DNA of 64,000 nt from CAZIUL01 sp964542475 (GCA_964542475.1 CAZIUL010000009.1:65905-129904), one strand, 5' to 3'. Positions 51,413-61,566 are shown, numbered from the stretch's first letter. Numbers and translations: made by a program. Notes: generated by a model not told the origin, from the letters alone.

Positions 51413-54355
51413 TCAGGCCGGGGTCTCCCGCTTTTGCATTAGCCTGGTCAGGCCAGGCACTACAATGAACGCGAGGCACAAAAGAAGCGATGATAAAGCG
51501 ATGTAGATCCCGCCATAAAAGGATGAGGGAGAGTACCTGAACTCAACCTCGTGCAGCCCCTCCTTCGCAAGCGGAACAGCACGAAAGCATGCGGTTGTTT
51601 TCAGTATCTGGACCTCTTCACCATCCACAAACGCCTTCCAGCCGGGAAAATGGTTGTCTGTCAAAACAAGAAGCACCGGGCCTTCGTTTTTCGCCGAGAG
51701 ACGGACATACTCGCTTTCGTAAACCTGGATATCCACCGACCCTTTCCCGCCCTTGGCAATGGGAGGCTCATTATGAAGAACCGGTTTGTTTCGCAGGTCG
51801 CTCCTCAAAACATCCTCTATCGGATGGTCTTGCAGGTTGATCCAATCACCAACGATAAAGGCCCGCTTTCTTGCGTTGGTGTTTTCGTAGATCCTGACCT
51901 TTCCGTCGAAAACCAGTTTGAACTTCTCGATCTTCGTCAAATCAAATTCGTTTTTGACAAGAACATACTTGATCCCCATGAAATCAAACAACGGGTGTTC
52001 CAGGTTGAAGTTCAAAACATTCAACTCGCGCGGCTTGGCAAGATGATCTCTTTTTATGTGATTGCATACTTTCCAGTACCCGTCGATTCCCAACCGATCA
52101 TCCCACTCCATGTGTTCTATTCCGTACGGAAAGTTCGTGTTGGGCTGGAGTATGCCTCCTTCCGCGAAGATCCTGAACGGTTTTTCCCGGCTTGCAAAAA
52201 AATCGGTCACATCGGTGGGAGGATAGATGTCCTCTGTCGCTGATGTCTTGTTGTACCCCAGTCCAAAACAGCAAAGATCCAGGCCCAGCACCACAATCAC
52301 CAGGGCGGCACGAAAAGCCGGGGGAAAGGTCCTGCTGAGCAGAAACAGAAACACCGCGACCGACAGGCAGAAAACAAGAAGGTCCTTCCGCGTCACGGTC
52401 TTTTCCCGGACAAGGCGCACATCGACCCAGTCGCCGTAAACGGCTTCTGAATCACCCTGGTTCGCACCGCCAGACTTCGACGGCATAACCCGTAGCTTAT
52501 AAGTGCCCTCATCCAATGTGTCCAACGGATACGATAGCTCAAAACTTTTCGGGTACTTTTCGAGAGTAGCCCTATCTAACGATGCCGAGGGTTGATCCGT
52601 GCCTTCCTGTACGGCCGCGGCCCGGCCGGATTCTGTCTCCAGGCCGGAGGCATCGACCGTGCGCACGTCGCCCGCGAAAAGGTTGTCCAGGGTCGCGCGG
52701 ACGTGCTCCACATCCCGCGCAGCCCTTCCCCTGATCACGAACTCGTCGAGCCCGTTCTGAATGGTGCCCTTGACAGGGGAAGAGATGAGGATCTTGGCCT
52801 CTGCCGGGCTATCCTCTCCCATCAGCTCCTTTCCGGTTTCGAAAAAAGTCCACCCTGACACAATGACAGCCCACAATACGACCAGAGATGCCACTACAAC
52901 ACCACAGACGGCAGCGCTTTTTCCCCTGATGTTTGCGGCCCTGAACAGGAGATCCTCCAAGCCGAACGGCGCGATCACCGCGATTGAAAAGGCGGTGACG
53001 CATAAGAGTGAGCTGTTGTGGATCCAGCCCAGGAAAGGGACGGCCTTCAGGATGTGCACGAGCCAGGGTATGCTGTGCACCGCGCCAAAAGAAAAAATGA
53101 ATAAAAAGATGAAGAACTGCAGCGGCCGTCTTTTACAGGGAGCGACAAATGTATACAGGGCCAAAAAGGCGGTGATGACCCCTACATAACCGCCGTTCAG
53201 TGCAGAATACGAGATATCTCCAACCGTCCGGCACCCCCCATTCGCTGCACCGTACAGCTCCGGGAACACCTGCATCAAAAGATGCGGCTTCGCACCCAGC
53301 CAGAACCCGATCCTGAGCGCCACGATGAGGCATAAACCGCCGAGGAGGCCGGACCATACACCGATAAAGATCGTGTTTTTCCGCTGCAGGAGACCGATGG
53401 ACGCACCCACAAAGACCGGAAAGAGCAGGCCCATGAAGACACCGAAAAATGTCAGGAGCCTGCCCGCCCCCCCGTTTAGAAACTCGCTCCAGTTTCCGAT
53501 TCTCATCTCAAGGCCATAGCTGTGCCTGAGGTATTCGAAAAAGGGCAGCAGCTGAAACGAGGCAAGGGCCGCGCCGAGTAAACCGGCTAGCGCGCCGTAA
53601 AAAAGCAGTGACAGGCCTTCGGATCCGAAAAACTCCGCCTCCTGCCTGATACGATACAGCAGATATAGCGCCCATGACAAAAACAGGACAAAAGAAGTTT
53701 CCGGGCTTCCTCCCAGGAACTGCAGTCCGAGGAGAACAGCGTTGAAAACGATCGTGACACCAGTTCTTCTTTTCAGGTAAAACTCCACTGCCAGAAACAG
53801 CGCCGGCAGGAAAAGAGCAACATTGGAATGGGGATGGTTCATCCAGCATACCTGGAATCCGCTGAACCCGAAGGCTATTGCCCCTACCAGGCAGCTCAAA
53901 AATCGAAGCCCATAGGTACGGAGAAGCATGTAGGCGAACACAGCGCCGGCCAGGAGCTTCAAGCCTCCTGCCAGGCTCCAGAACAGATCGAACGGCACAA
54001 CCAACCCAAGCCAGTTAAGGGGATAAAAACATGCACAGGACATGTTCCCCATGAACGGCGTACCCCCGCCGGCCAGGTGCGTCCACAAAGGGATTCTGCC
54101 CTGGCGAATAGCATTCCATGTGTGCTGCATCCAGGGGAGAACGACAAGCGCCTGATGATCAAGGGCCGGATTGAACGCGGCTGAGCTGTCGCGTTCCGAG
54201 TTTTCCCACGGCTGGATCGAGTAAAGAGGTTCGATGCATATCCCGGCTCTTGAGCTGAACAGCCCGTCCGAAACCAGAAAGGCGGCAAAACACAAGAACA
54301 GGAGTACCGCAATAATACCTTTTCTCATGGTTTTGAAATTTCCGCTGTCATTCAT
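51413..54355 (-). CDS. YfhO-family membrane protein 1
   Basis: 980 aa; a start at 54328 (Met10) is also possible. At least 12 hydrophobic segments in the first 510 residues ('GIIAVLLFLCFAAFLVSDG', 'LGLVVPFDLFWSLAGGLKLL') form a polytopic GT-C-like part. An extracytoplasmic region of about 130 residues follows, then more helices and a C-terminal domain with 'GPVLLVLTDNHFPGWKAFVDG', the YfhO signature. YfhO proteins are implicated in transferring sugars from lipid carriers to surface polymers. Flanked by R2-like ends. Substrate unknown. Confidence 0.85.
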   Translation of the reverse strand: MNDSGNFKTMRKGIIAVLLFLCFAAFLVSDGLFSSRAGICIEPLYSIQPWENSERDSSAAFNPALDHQALVVLPWMQHTWNAIRQGRIPLWTHLAGGGTPFMGNMSCACFYPLNWLGLVVPFDLFWSLAGGLKLLAGAVFAYMLLRTYGLRFLSCLVGAIAFGFSGFQVCWMNHPHSNVALFLPALFLAVEFYLKRRTGVTIVFNAVLLGLQFLGGSPETSFVLFLSWALYLLYRIRQEAEFFGSEGLSLLFYGALAGLLGAALASFQLLPFFEYLRHSYGLEMRIGNWSEFLNGGAGRLLTFFGVFMGLLFPVFVGASIGLLQRKNTIFIGVWSGLLGGLCLIVALRIGFWLGAKPHLLMQVFPELYGAANGGCRTVGDISYSALNGGYVGVITAFLALYTFVAPCKRRPLQFFIFLFIFSFGAVHSIPWLVHILKAVPFLGWIHNSSLLCVTAFSIAVIAPFGLEDLLFRAANIRGKSAAVCGVVVASLVVLWAVIVSGWTFFETGKELMGEDSPAEAKILISSPVKGTIQNGLDEFVIRGRAARDVEHVRATLDNLFAGDVRTVDASGLETESGRAAAVQEGTDQPSASLDRATLEKYPKSFELSYPLDTLDEGTYKLRVMPSKSGGANQGDSEAVYGDWVDVRLVREKTVTRKDLLVFCLSVAVFLFLLSRTFPPAFRAALVIVVLGLDLCCFGLGYNKTSATEDIYPPTDVTDFFASREKPFRIFAEGGILQPNTNFPYGIEHMEWDDRLGIDGYWKVCNHIKRDHLAKPRELNVLNFNLEHPLFDFMGIKYVLVKNEFDLTKIEKFKLVFDGKVRIYENTNARKRAFIVGDWINLQDHPIEDVLRSDLRNKPVLHNEPPIAKGGKGSVDIQVYESEYVRLSAKNEGPVLLVLTDNHFPGWKAFVDGEEVQILKTTACFRAVPLAKEGLHEVEFRYSPSSFYGGIYIALSSLLLCLAFIVVPGLTRLMQKRETPA

Positions 54356-54871
54356 GACCGCCCCAGGCGAACCTTTTTATGACCTGCCAAGGCAAGATAT
54401 ACTTTTCCGGACAGGAATACAAACAAAAGACCGTACTCTTCCGGCGGATCTGTTCGGTGTTCAGGAAAAGGGGGGTTCGCGAACCGCCTCTACACGATCA
54501 AATGAATCTATACGTTCTTCTTGTGGGGCGGTCTCCTGCGGTTGCCCTCCGGGTTCGCGCGCCTTCCACAACCTTGAACCTCTGAACCTTGAACCTCTTC
54601 ATCCTCCTCCGCGACCTTCGCGGCTTTGCGAGAGTTATTTCTTAAATTTCGAACATCCGGTGTATGGACAATCGCCTCGATTTTTGATTATCTGAACCCT
54701 TTGTTCGGGTGGTTTCATGAAACACTGCTCCTATACCAATACTGGAAAATGCTTACAGGCCCCTTTTCCCCTCAGGAAACGCGTGTTACCGGGGACGAAA
54801 AACGACCCCGGAATAAACCCGAGCGGCCCGTTCCGGACAAGGACTAATCCTAAGGCCCCAGGCTGATATAA
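54356..54871. other. Intergenic region between divergent yfhO 1 and the GT2 gene
   Basis: 516 bases. Holds the R2-like fragment (54568-54598), followed by a GCGACCTTCGCGGCTTTGCG stretch. Otherwise no gene, RNA or clear promoter was recognised. Confidence 0.5.
54568..54598 (-). repeat. R2-like end fragment, right of yfhO
   Basis: ACAACCTTGAACCTCTGAAC then CTTGAACCTC: the R2 right terminus with an extra AACCTTGAACC unit. Inverted relative to 51324-51350. Confidence 0.6.
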
Positions 54872-55588
54872 ATGTTCACAAGCGTAATCATACCGGTATT
54901 CAACGAGTCCTCCTGCATCGAGTGTAACATCGAGGCTGTCAACGCCTTCCTGGGGCAGCGTTTCCCGGACAAGAGCGAGATAATATGTGTTGACGACGGA
55001 AGCACTGACAACAGCCTGGAGATACTTGGCGGGCTGGCGGAACAAATGCCCCTGTCCGTGCTTTCCAACGGAAGCAACATGGGTAAAGGCGCGGCGATCC
55101 GGAACGGAATGCTCGCGGCCAAAGGCGAGATCCGCTTTTTCTTCGATGCCGACCTGTCAACGCCGCTGACCGAAATCGACAGGTTTCTGCCGCAGCTCGA
55201 AAAGGGCTTCGGCGTGGTCATAGGCAACCGCAAATCACGCGATGCCCGGATCAACAGGTACCAGCCCGTCTACCGCGTTCTGATGGGATTGGGATACACC
55301 CGCATGGTAAACCTCGTCATGGGCATGAAGGTATCCGACTACACGTGCGGCTTCAAAGCGTTTTCAGAAAAGGCCGCGGACCTGATCTTCAAAAGAGCCC
55401 GGATAAACGGCTGGTCGTTCGATGTCGAGATCCTCTACATCGCGCACAAGCTCGGCCTTGACTTGTGCGAGGTCCCCGTAACCTGGGAAGACAGGCCCGG
55501 GACCAAGGTGCGCCTGGTAAAAGACACAATACGTTCTTTTCTGGAGGTGCTCAGGGTGCGCAGGCTCCACCGCAGTTTGAGCGCCTGA
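54872..55588 (+). CDS. GT2 dolichyl-phosphate-mannose-synthase-like glycosyltransferase
   Basis: 238 aa, soluble or peripheral. 'SVIIPVFNESS', nucleotide-sugar motif 'ICVDDGSTDNSLE' (Asp41/Asp42), 'NMGKGAAIRNGM', catalytic DxD 'FFFDADLSTP' (92-94) and 'WSFDVEILYIAHKLG' are those of DPM1/polyprenyl-phosphate sugar synthases. It likely makes a polyprenyl-phosphate-linked sugar for extracytoplasmic glycosylation, possibly feeding the YfhO proteins. No clear ribosome site. First gene of the plus-strand glycan cluster. Confidence 0.88.
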   Translation: MFTSVIIPVFNESSCIECNIEAVNAFLGQRFPDKSEIICVDDGSTDNSLEILGGLAEQMPLSVLSNGSNMGKGAAIRNGMLAAKGEIRFFFDADLSTPLTEIDRFLPQLEKGFGVVIGNRKSRDARINRYQPVYRVLMGLGYTRMVNLVMGMKVSDYTCGFKAFSEKAADLIFKRARINGWSFDVEILYIAHKLGLDLCEVPVTWEDRPGTKVRLVKDTIRSFLEVLRVRRLHRSLSA

Positions 55589-55736
55589 TGACCGATAAAG
55601 AACCGTGGCGGTCATGGAATCGTCACTACAGGAATAGGCCCGGAATTTCGATGACAATCAAAACACATAACTTCGGACATACTGAAGAGTTGGCGGCAGA
55701 GAACTTCTTTTCACAGCGCCGGCGGAATGACCAGAG

Positions 55737-57140
55737 ATGAACAAAGTAGTAACAATACTTGGAGCGGGGCTGACCGGGCTTAGCACAGGGTATGCTCTGG
55801 CGAAAGCCGGAGTCGCTGTCCGGATCATCGAAAAAGAGCACTATATCGGCGGACTCGCCACCAGCTTCGTCTCGGGCGATTTCACCTACGACCTGGGCCC
55901 GCACCGATTCCACTCCCACGACGACAAGGTTCTCGATCATGTGAAGGATCTGCTTCTCGACAACTGGCACTACCGCGACCGACTCTCCAGGATCTTCATG
56001 AGAGACAGGTTCTTCAACTACCCGTTGAAAGCATCAAACGTGCTGAAAAACCTGCCAATGCCCTTCCTGGCCAAGGCGTTCGCGAATTACATCGGGATCC
56101 GAATCAGGAACAGCGTACGGCCGATACCTGACGACTGCTTCGAAAACTGGGTAATGAAGAGGTTTGGCAAAACCCTTTACGAGACGTTTTTCGGCATGTA
56201 CACGGAAAAGGCATGGGGCATGCCGTGCACGGAGATCTCAGCGGACTGGGCCGCCCAGAGGATCACCCTTCTTAACCTCTGGGACACGGTCAAAAAGACG
56301 TTGTACAAACCCAAGAACATGCCGAGAACGTACGTTTCCAAGTTCATCTATCCGATCAAAGGCGGCATCCGCGCGATCTGCGACCGCTACGCCGAAGAGA
56401 TATGTAAAAACGGAGGCGAGATCATACTGGGGGCAAAGATCAAGGGGATCGAGACCAAAGGAACAAGAGCTCAAACGATTAGCTTTGAGGTCAAGGGTGC
56501 CATCCGCACGTTGGAAATCGAAAGGTTGGTTTCTACGATACCCTGCACCGTGCTTCTCGACTACGTTCATCCAGCCGCACCGGAACCGGTCAGGGCGGCG
56601 AACAGCGCCTTGAAGCACATCTCGATAGTGTTCGTAATACTCGACCTCGCGCTGGACAAACTGACAGACGATCACTGGATCTACCTGCCGGAGCACCACC
56701 TGACGATCCATCGCATATCAGAGTTCAAAAACTTCTCGGACCAATCCTCCCCTGCGGGCAAGACCGTGATCTGCGCGGAGATCACCTGCTCCAAGGGCGA
56801 CAGGATCTGGAACTCGGACCATGCAACAGTCAAAAACATCGTTGCAAAGGATCTACAGGTGCTCGGGTTGATCAAGCCGGGTGATGTGGGACGGGCGCGC
56901 ATCCACAGGGCCTCTCACGCGTACCCCACTTACGATCTGAAATACAAGAACAACCTCGATACCCTGCTCGGGTACCACAACTCATTCGAGAATATACTCA
57001 CAGCAGGGCGCCAGGGTCTCTTTAAATACAACAACATGGATCACTCGATCGAGATGGGGCTCGATGTGGCGGAATCCATCCTGACCGGAAAAAAACAGGG
57101 GCATGGAACAATCGCCTCCGAAAAGAAGTATTTCGGGTAA
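55737..57140 (+). CDS. UDP-galactopyranose-mutase-like FAD protein
   Basis: 467 aa. N-terminal Rossmann FAD site 'ILGAGLTGLSTGYALAKAG' and 'RIIEKEHYIGGLATSF', then 'YDLGPHRFHSHDDKVLDHV', typical of UGM or protoporphyrinogen-oxidase-like amine oxidases. A C-terminal 'TLLGYHNSFENILTAGRQGL' completes the FAD site. Could interconvert a nucleotide sugar ring form or oxidise a sugar. The cluster context favours a sugar substrate; specificity unknown. Confidence 0.8.
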   Translation: MNKVVTILGAGLTGLSTGYALAKAGVAVRIIEKEHYIGGLATSFVSGDFTYDLGPHRFHSHDDKVLDHVKDLLLDNWHYRDRLSRIFMRDRFFNYPLKASNVLKNLPMPFLAKAFANYIGIRIRNSVRPIPDDCFENWVMKRFGKTLYETFFGMYTEKAWGMPCTEISADWAAQRITLLNLWDTVKKTLYKPKNMPRTYVSKFIYPIKGGIRAICDRYAEEICKNGGEIILGAKIKGIETKGTRAQTISFEVKGAIRTLEIERLVSTIPCTVLLDYVHPAAPEPVRAANSALKHISIVFVILDLALDKLTDDHWIYLPEHHLTIHRISEFKNFSDQSSPAGKTVICAEITCSKGDRIWNSDHATVKNIVAKDLQVLGLIKPGDVGRARIHRASHAYPTYDLKYKNNLDTLLGYHNSFENILTAGRQGLFKYNNMDHSIEMGLDVAESILTGKKQGHGTIASEKKYFG

Positions 57141-57157
57141 AACAAGGTATTGCTCAG

Positions 57158-58063
57158 ATGATGAACGAGCCGGCATACACGGAAGAGTTCCCTTGTCTGC
57201 TATGCAATGGCAGGGCCTACAACGTGCAGCACCGGAAAGAACCGTTCAAATCGGTCCGGTGCAAAGGATGCGGCCTGGTGTACATAACACCGCGCCTGGC
57301 CTCCAGGGCGATAATCGACCTCTACAGCGAAAGCTACTGGAAATCCGACCGGGCCAAGGACTACGGCTACACCGACTACCTCGCCGACTCACAGCTCTAC
57401 CTGTCGACTTTCAGGATGCGCTCACGCGTCATCGACAGGTACAAGCCCGTGCCCGGCAAGGTGCTGGATGTCGGGTGCGCCGCCGGTTTCTTCCTGAAGG
57501 TCATGGACGAAAAGGGGTGGGAAACCCACGGCGTGGAGGTGTCGGACACGGTGGCGGAGTTCGCCAGGACCCAACTGAACCTCTCAAACGTCCACACCGG
57601 AAACACGTCAACGCTGCAGGCCATGCCTGAAAAAGAGTTCGACGTGATCACCTTCTGGGACGTTGTCGAACACCTCGAAGATCCGGTTTCAGCGATCAGC
57701 GCCGCGCACCGTCTTCTCAAGGACGACGGAATAATAATCGTGGAAACGCAAAACGTCGAATCAGCCTTTGCCTACCTTCTTGGGCCGAGGTGGCAGCACT
57801 ACAAGTACGAGGAGCACCTCTACCACTTCTCTCCACAGACGCTCAGGCTGCTGCTTTCCAGCGCCGGATTTCACATCGTGGAAAACACGGCCCGCTACGG
57901 CGGCAAAAAGGTATCGATCAGCTTCATCGTCGAGAGGGTGGGAAAGCTGCATCCACTCTTAACAAAACTCTTGTCACCGCTGAAAATCATTGGAAACTGT
58001 AACCTGTACCTTAACTTCTTCGATGAGATGATAGCGGTTGCCCGAAAAACCGGGCGCGGGTAA
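57158..58063 (+). CDS. SAM-dependent methyltransferase with N-terminal zinc ribbon
   Basis: 301 aa. Cys13/Cys16/Cys35/Cys38 form a zinc ribbon of the sugar C-methyltransferase type, followed by class I motif I 'VLDVGCAAGFFLKV' (about 103-116), 'ITFWDVVEHLEDPVS' and 'LKDDGIIIVETQN'. May modify a nucleotide sugar or surface glycan. Start could also be the next ATG (57161). Two bases separate it from the next methyltransferase. Confidence 0.85.
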   Translation: MMNEPAYTEEFPCLLCNGRAYNVQHRKEPFKSVRCKGCGLVYITPRLASRAIIDLYSESYWKSDRAKDYGYTDYLADSQLYLSTFRMRSRVIDRYKPVPGKVLDVGCAAGFFLKVMDEKGWETHGVEVSDTVAEFARTQLNLSNVHTGNTSTLQAMPEKEFDVITFWDVVEHLEDPVSAISAAHRLLKDDGIIIVETQNVESAFAYLLGPRWQHYKYEEHLYHFSPQTLRLLLSSAGFHIVENTARYGGKKVSISFIVERVGKLHPLLTKLLSPLKIIGNCNLYLNFFDEMIAVARKTGRG

Positions 58064-58065
58064 AG

Positions 58066-58842
58066 ATGCACGATCTGGCATATCATCAGTTTCTCAAGCT
58101 AGAGAAGTCGCACTGGTGGTTCATCGGGCGGCGTCGCACAGTTTTCTCCATCCTCGAGCGGTATCTCGAACGGAACAAGAACGCCCGTGTAATGGATGTG
58201 GGATGCGGCTTCGGCGGCATGCTCGACAACCTGGCCGGGTTCGGCCACCCCATGGGATTGGAGATCGACCTGGAATCCGCGAGGTGCTGCAAACAGCGAG
58301 GATTCGAAGGCGTCTGCCTTGGTTCCGGATATTCCCTGCCGCTCAAGGACAACTCGCTCGACCTGATAACGCTTTTCGATACTCTCGAGCACATGAAAGA
58401 CGACCGGAAGGTTGTCCGGCAGTGCGCAGCAGCGCTAAAGCCCGGCGGGCATCTCATGATCACCTCCCCTGCATACCAGTTCCTCTACGCGGACAACGAT
58501 CGTATCGCCCAGCACCAGCGCCGTTACACGCTCTCCAACCTGAAGCGGATTGTGAGCTCATCGGGCCTGGATGTTGTAAAAGGAACCTACTTCAACGTGC
58601 TCCTGTTTCCGTTGATTCTCCCAGCGGTGCTTCTGCTGAAAGCCAAGCAGGGGCTGTCGAGGATGCTCTTCAAAACAGCCGGAAGCGCGACAAACCTCTC
58701 GTACCGGTACCCGGGGCCGCTCCAAAGCGCTCTCAAATGCATCTTTTCTTTTGAACGCCACCTGCTGACAAGAATCTCTTCCCCTGCAGGGCACTCGATC
58801 GTGCTGATCGCTGTAAAACCGGAACCCGGGGAAAAAAGATGA
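58066..58842 (+). CDS. SAM-dependent methyltransferase
   Basis: 258 aa. Class I motif I 'VMDVGCGFGGML' (42-53), 'LITLFDTLEHMKDD', 'LKPGGHLMITSPA', then a hydrophobic C-terminal stretch ('VLLFPLILPAVLLLKA') that may attach to the membrane. Overlaps the following YfhO gene by 4 bases (ATGA). Confidence 0.87.
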   Translation: MHDLAYHQFLKLEKSHWWFIGRRRTVFSILERYLERNKNARVMDVGCGFGGMLDNLAGFGHPMGLEIDLESARCCKQRGFEGVCLGSGYSLPLKDNSLDLITLFDTLEHMKDDRKVVRQCAAALKPGGHLMITSPAYQFLYADNDRIAQHQRRYTLSNLKRIVSSSGLDVVKGTYFNVLLFPLILPAVLLLKAKQGLSRMLFKTAGSATNLSYRYPGPLQSALKCIFSFERHLLTRISSPAGHSIVLIAVKPEPGEKR

Positions 58843-61502
58843 TTCCGGGGCGAAGCAGCACCTTGCAGGCGATGGTGATTCTCGGCCTTGCCGCCCTCCT
58901 TCTCTTTGCGGAGCTGCTGTTTTCTGGAAGGCTTCCGTTCCCGGCGCACACCGACGCTTTCCTGCCATGGAGAAGCGGCTCAAGCCCGGAGCACCTGGCT
59001 GCGGTCAGGGAGCGCATGAACCACGAGGTCACGGACAAGCAGTTCTCGTTTCACCCGGACAACCAGGTCGCCTGCGACGCCTTTCAGGACGGCCGCCTGC
59101 CGCTCTGGAATCCGTACCAGATGGCAGGGCTTCCCTACCTTGGCCAGAGCCTCTACGGTGTCTTTTACCCGCTGAACCTTCCCATGTTCATTCCAGGCCC
59201 GCCGGAAAAGTGGTACGCGCCGCTCGCGGCTTTGCACTTCTTCATGGCCGGTTTTTTTACATATCTTTTGCTGAAACGTCTCGGTCTTTCAGGCGCGGCC
59301 GCGCTTGCCGGTGGACTGATCTTCATGTGCTCGGCGAACATGACCGCCAGGTTCCACTACTACATGACGATCTACCCCATGGCCTGGGCCCCGCTCATGC
59401 TCTACCTCGTGCACAAATACAACAGGGACCGCTCAATCCTGAGCCTTTGCGGACTCGCCGCGGTGAGCGCTCTCACCCTTCTGACCGGGTTCCAGCAGGT
59501 GGCTGCCTACCTGTTTTGCCTGGTCATGGTTTTCAGCCTGTTCTGGTGCGCCCGAGACCGGTACGAGATCAGGGTGAAGCCGGGCCTGCTCGCTGTGGCA
59601 GCTGTCGGGGCCGCCGGACTCGCTGCTGCAGCCGCCGGCATGAATCCGTGGATGGCCTACACATTCGGCGCGCCCCTGGCGGTTCTATGCTTCTTCGCGG
59701 TAGGCAAGGGGTTTTTCCGGTGGATCTCGGCCGCGCTGCCCGTGGGGTTCGCGCTCTGCCTGAGCGTAGGCCTTGCAGCGGTGCAGCTTGCGCCGGTCCT
59801 GGCCTTGATGCCGCTTTCGATGCGGGTTCCCATCGCTCCCATGTCGATGATCAATGATCTGCACCTTCCGGGCGCGGGATTGATCGGGCTCATCATGCCC
59901 ACCCTGCTGAACGACCCGGTCTGGGCTCTTTCAAGCACTTCCTTCAACCTGGCGGGCACGGTGCTGGCGGGCGGGGTTAAAGGGCTGAACTACACGGAGA
60001 ACAGCCTCTACATCGGAGTGCTTCCCCTGGTCCTTGTCGCCTTTTGCGCGTTCAAAGGCAAGGGCAGCGGCAAAGCGGTTCTGATCGCTGCACTCTGTCT
60101 GGTTTGCGTGGGCATCGCCTTGGGGATCTCCTTGGTCATTCTTCCCTACTGGTTAGCCCCGCCGTTCAGGTACGGCGATCCCAGGCGGGCACTGCTCGTT
60201 TTCTCGTTCCTGATGAGCCTTCTGGCAGCTTTCGGATTCGAACGTATCCGAAAGGGCGCAATAGGGACAACGCGCGCTCTCGTGCCTGCCCTAGCTCTTG
60301 TGGCAGTTGCCGTTGCATGCGCGGCAGGAGCGGTTTTCGCATGCGTGCCGATCGCGGAGTTCTTTCACGGATGCCTGGTCGCGAGCTCCCCGGAAGCTGC
60401 ATCACAGCTGCCTGGAGGTTTAACGGATGAGATCATCATGGAAAACGGCGGACAGGTCCGCTGGGCCCTGCTCCATCTCGCGCTCGCGTCCGCGCTCGGG
60501 GGCGCGGCCCTGATGCGCCTGTCGTTCAGGCCGGGCCGCCTTGCCATCGCGTTGGTGCTTCTTGCCGTGGCCGTGGATCTTATGCCGCTTTCCTGGCGTG
60601 TAAACCCGCCCCAGGACCCAGAAGGTTTCCTGGGAACCGATCCGAGCATCGCTGTCATGTGCAAAGACACGGACAACGGCCCGTTCAGGATCTACCGCTA
60701 CACCGAAGAGACCGCCTCCGCCGCCCGGATTCCACTCCCCCCTGACATGACGACACATTTCCAAATCGAGGATGTGGAAGGCCACGTGGCACAGCCGCTC
60801 AAAAGGTACTTCGAGCTCTTAAACGCGGTGCAGCCGGATCCCCCGGTTGCGCCCATAGGCTCCAAGGTGCTGCCGATCTCAAAAACCGAAGCGCTCGATT
60901 CCCCGCTGCTCGATCTTCTCGGGGTCAGGTACATGCTAACAACCCGCGAAATCCCCGATGGAATGGGATATGAGAGCGTCCATGCCGCAAATGGAATCCA
61001 TGTCTACGAAAACAAGGAGGCGTTCCCGCGCGCTTTCCTCGTTCCATCGGCGCGGTTCATCGAAGCGGAAGATCAGGATGCCCGGGCCGAATCGCTGAAA
61101 GCCGTGCTTGAGCTCGGTCCGGGACAGGGCCTGCGCTCGCAAGCCGTGGTGGAAGGAGATCCTTTCGGTTTCTTTCCCGCTGAAGGCCCGCTGCCGGAGG
61201 CCAGGGTCATCTACCGCTCCCCTGAGGAGGTGGAGGTCGCCTTTGACACCCCGGCGCCGGGCGGGTTGCTGGTGCTCACCGACACATACTACCCCGGATG
61301 GAAGGCCGAGATCGACGGGAAAGAACACCCGGTCATGCCTGCTGACCACGCATTCCGCTGCGTGTGCGTGCCGCGAGGAAGCCGAAAGGTCGTGTTTTCT
61401 TTCGAACCTCCCGAGGTAAAGGTGGGCATCGCTGTGAGCCTGGCGAGTGTTGCCTTGTTGCTCCTCGCCTCAGCCTGGGTCCTCCTCAAAAAACGCCCGT
61501 AG
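58839..61502 (+). CDS. YfhO-family membrane protein 2
   Basis: 887 aa, at least 11 hydrophobic segments. Text near the start ('QDGRLPLWNPYQMAGLPYLG', 'GVFYPLNLPMF') parallels YfhO 1 ('RQGRIPLWTHLAGGGTPFMG', 'ACFYPLNWLGL'), and the C-terminus has 'GLLVLTDTYYPGWKAEIDGK'. Same likely role in surface-polymer glycosylation. GC content is high compared with the pilus region. Last gene of the cluster; a terminator follows. Confidence 0.87.
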   Translation: MIPGRSSTLQAMVILGLAALLLFAELLFSGRLPFPAHTDAFLPWRSGSSPEHLAAVRERMNHEVTDKQFSFHPDNQVACDAFQDGRLPLWNPYQMAGLPYLGQSLYGVFYPLNLPMFIPGPPEKWYAPLAALHFFMAGFFTYLLLKRLGLSGAAALAGGLIFMCSANMTARFHYYMTIYPMAWAPLMLYLVHKYNRDRSILSLCGLAAVSALTLLTGFQQVAAYLFCLVMVFSLFWCARDRYEIRVKPGLLAVAAVGAAGLAAAAAGMNPWMAYTFGAPLAVLCFFAVGKGFFRWISAALPVGFALCLSVGLAAVQLAPVLALMPLSMRVPIAPMSMINDLHLPGAGLIGLIMPTLLNDPVWALSSTSFNLAGTVLAGGVKGLNYTENSLYIGVLPLVLVAFCAFKGKGSGKAVLIAALCLVCVGIALGISLVILPYWLAPPFRYGDPRRALLVFSFLMSLLAAFGFERIRKGAIGTTRALVPALALVAVAVACAAGAVFACVPIAEFFHGCLVASSPEAASQLPGGLTDEIIMENGGQVRWALLHLALASALGGAALMRLSFRPGRLAIALVLLAVAVDLMPLSWRVNPPQDPEGFLGTDPSIAVMCKDTDNGPFRIYRYTEETASAARIPLPPDMTTHFQIEDVEGHVAQPLKRYFELLNAVQPDPPVAPIGSKVLPISKTEALDSPLLDLLGVRYMLTTREIPDGMGYESVHAANGIHVYENKEAFPRAFLVPSARFIEAEDQDARAESLKAVLELGPGQGLRSQAVVEGDPFGFFPAEGPLPEARVIYRSPEEVEVAFDTPAPGGLLVLTDTYYPGWKAEIDGKEHPVMPADHAFRCVCVPRGSRKVVFSFEPPEVKVGIAVSLASVALLLLASAWVLLKKRP

Positions 61503-61524
61503 GGGCGAAAACCCTTCCGCCCTC

Positions 61525-61566
61525 TAACCCGCATATTTCATCCTCTTCTGCTGCGGCACCGTAAAC
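61525..61566 (+). repeat. Dispersed palindromic element R1, copy F (left arm)
   Basis: 42 bases, TAACCCGCATATTTCATCC then CTCTTCTGCTGCGGCACCG and TAAAC, identical to the first 42 bases of copy G. It ends directly at the A-run of the terminator. Confidence 0.85.

Noticed and set aside
54356..54871. Possible small gene in the yfhO-GT2 gap
   Set aside because: Open frames are under 75 codons (or shadows), lack ribosome sites and run through repeat sequence.
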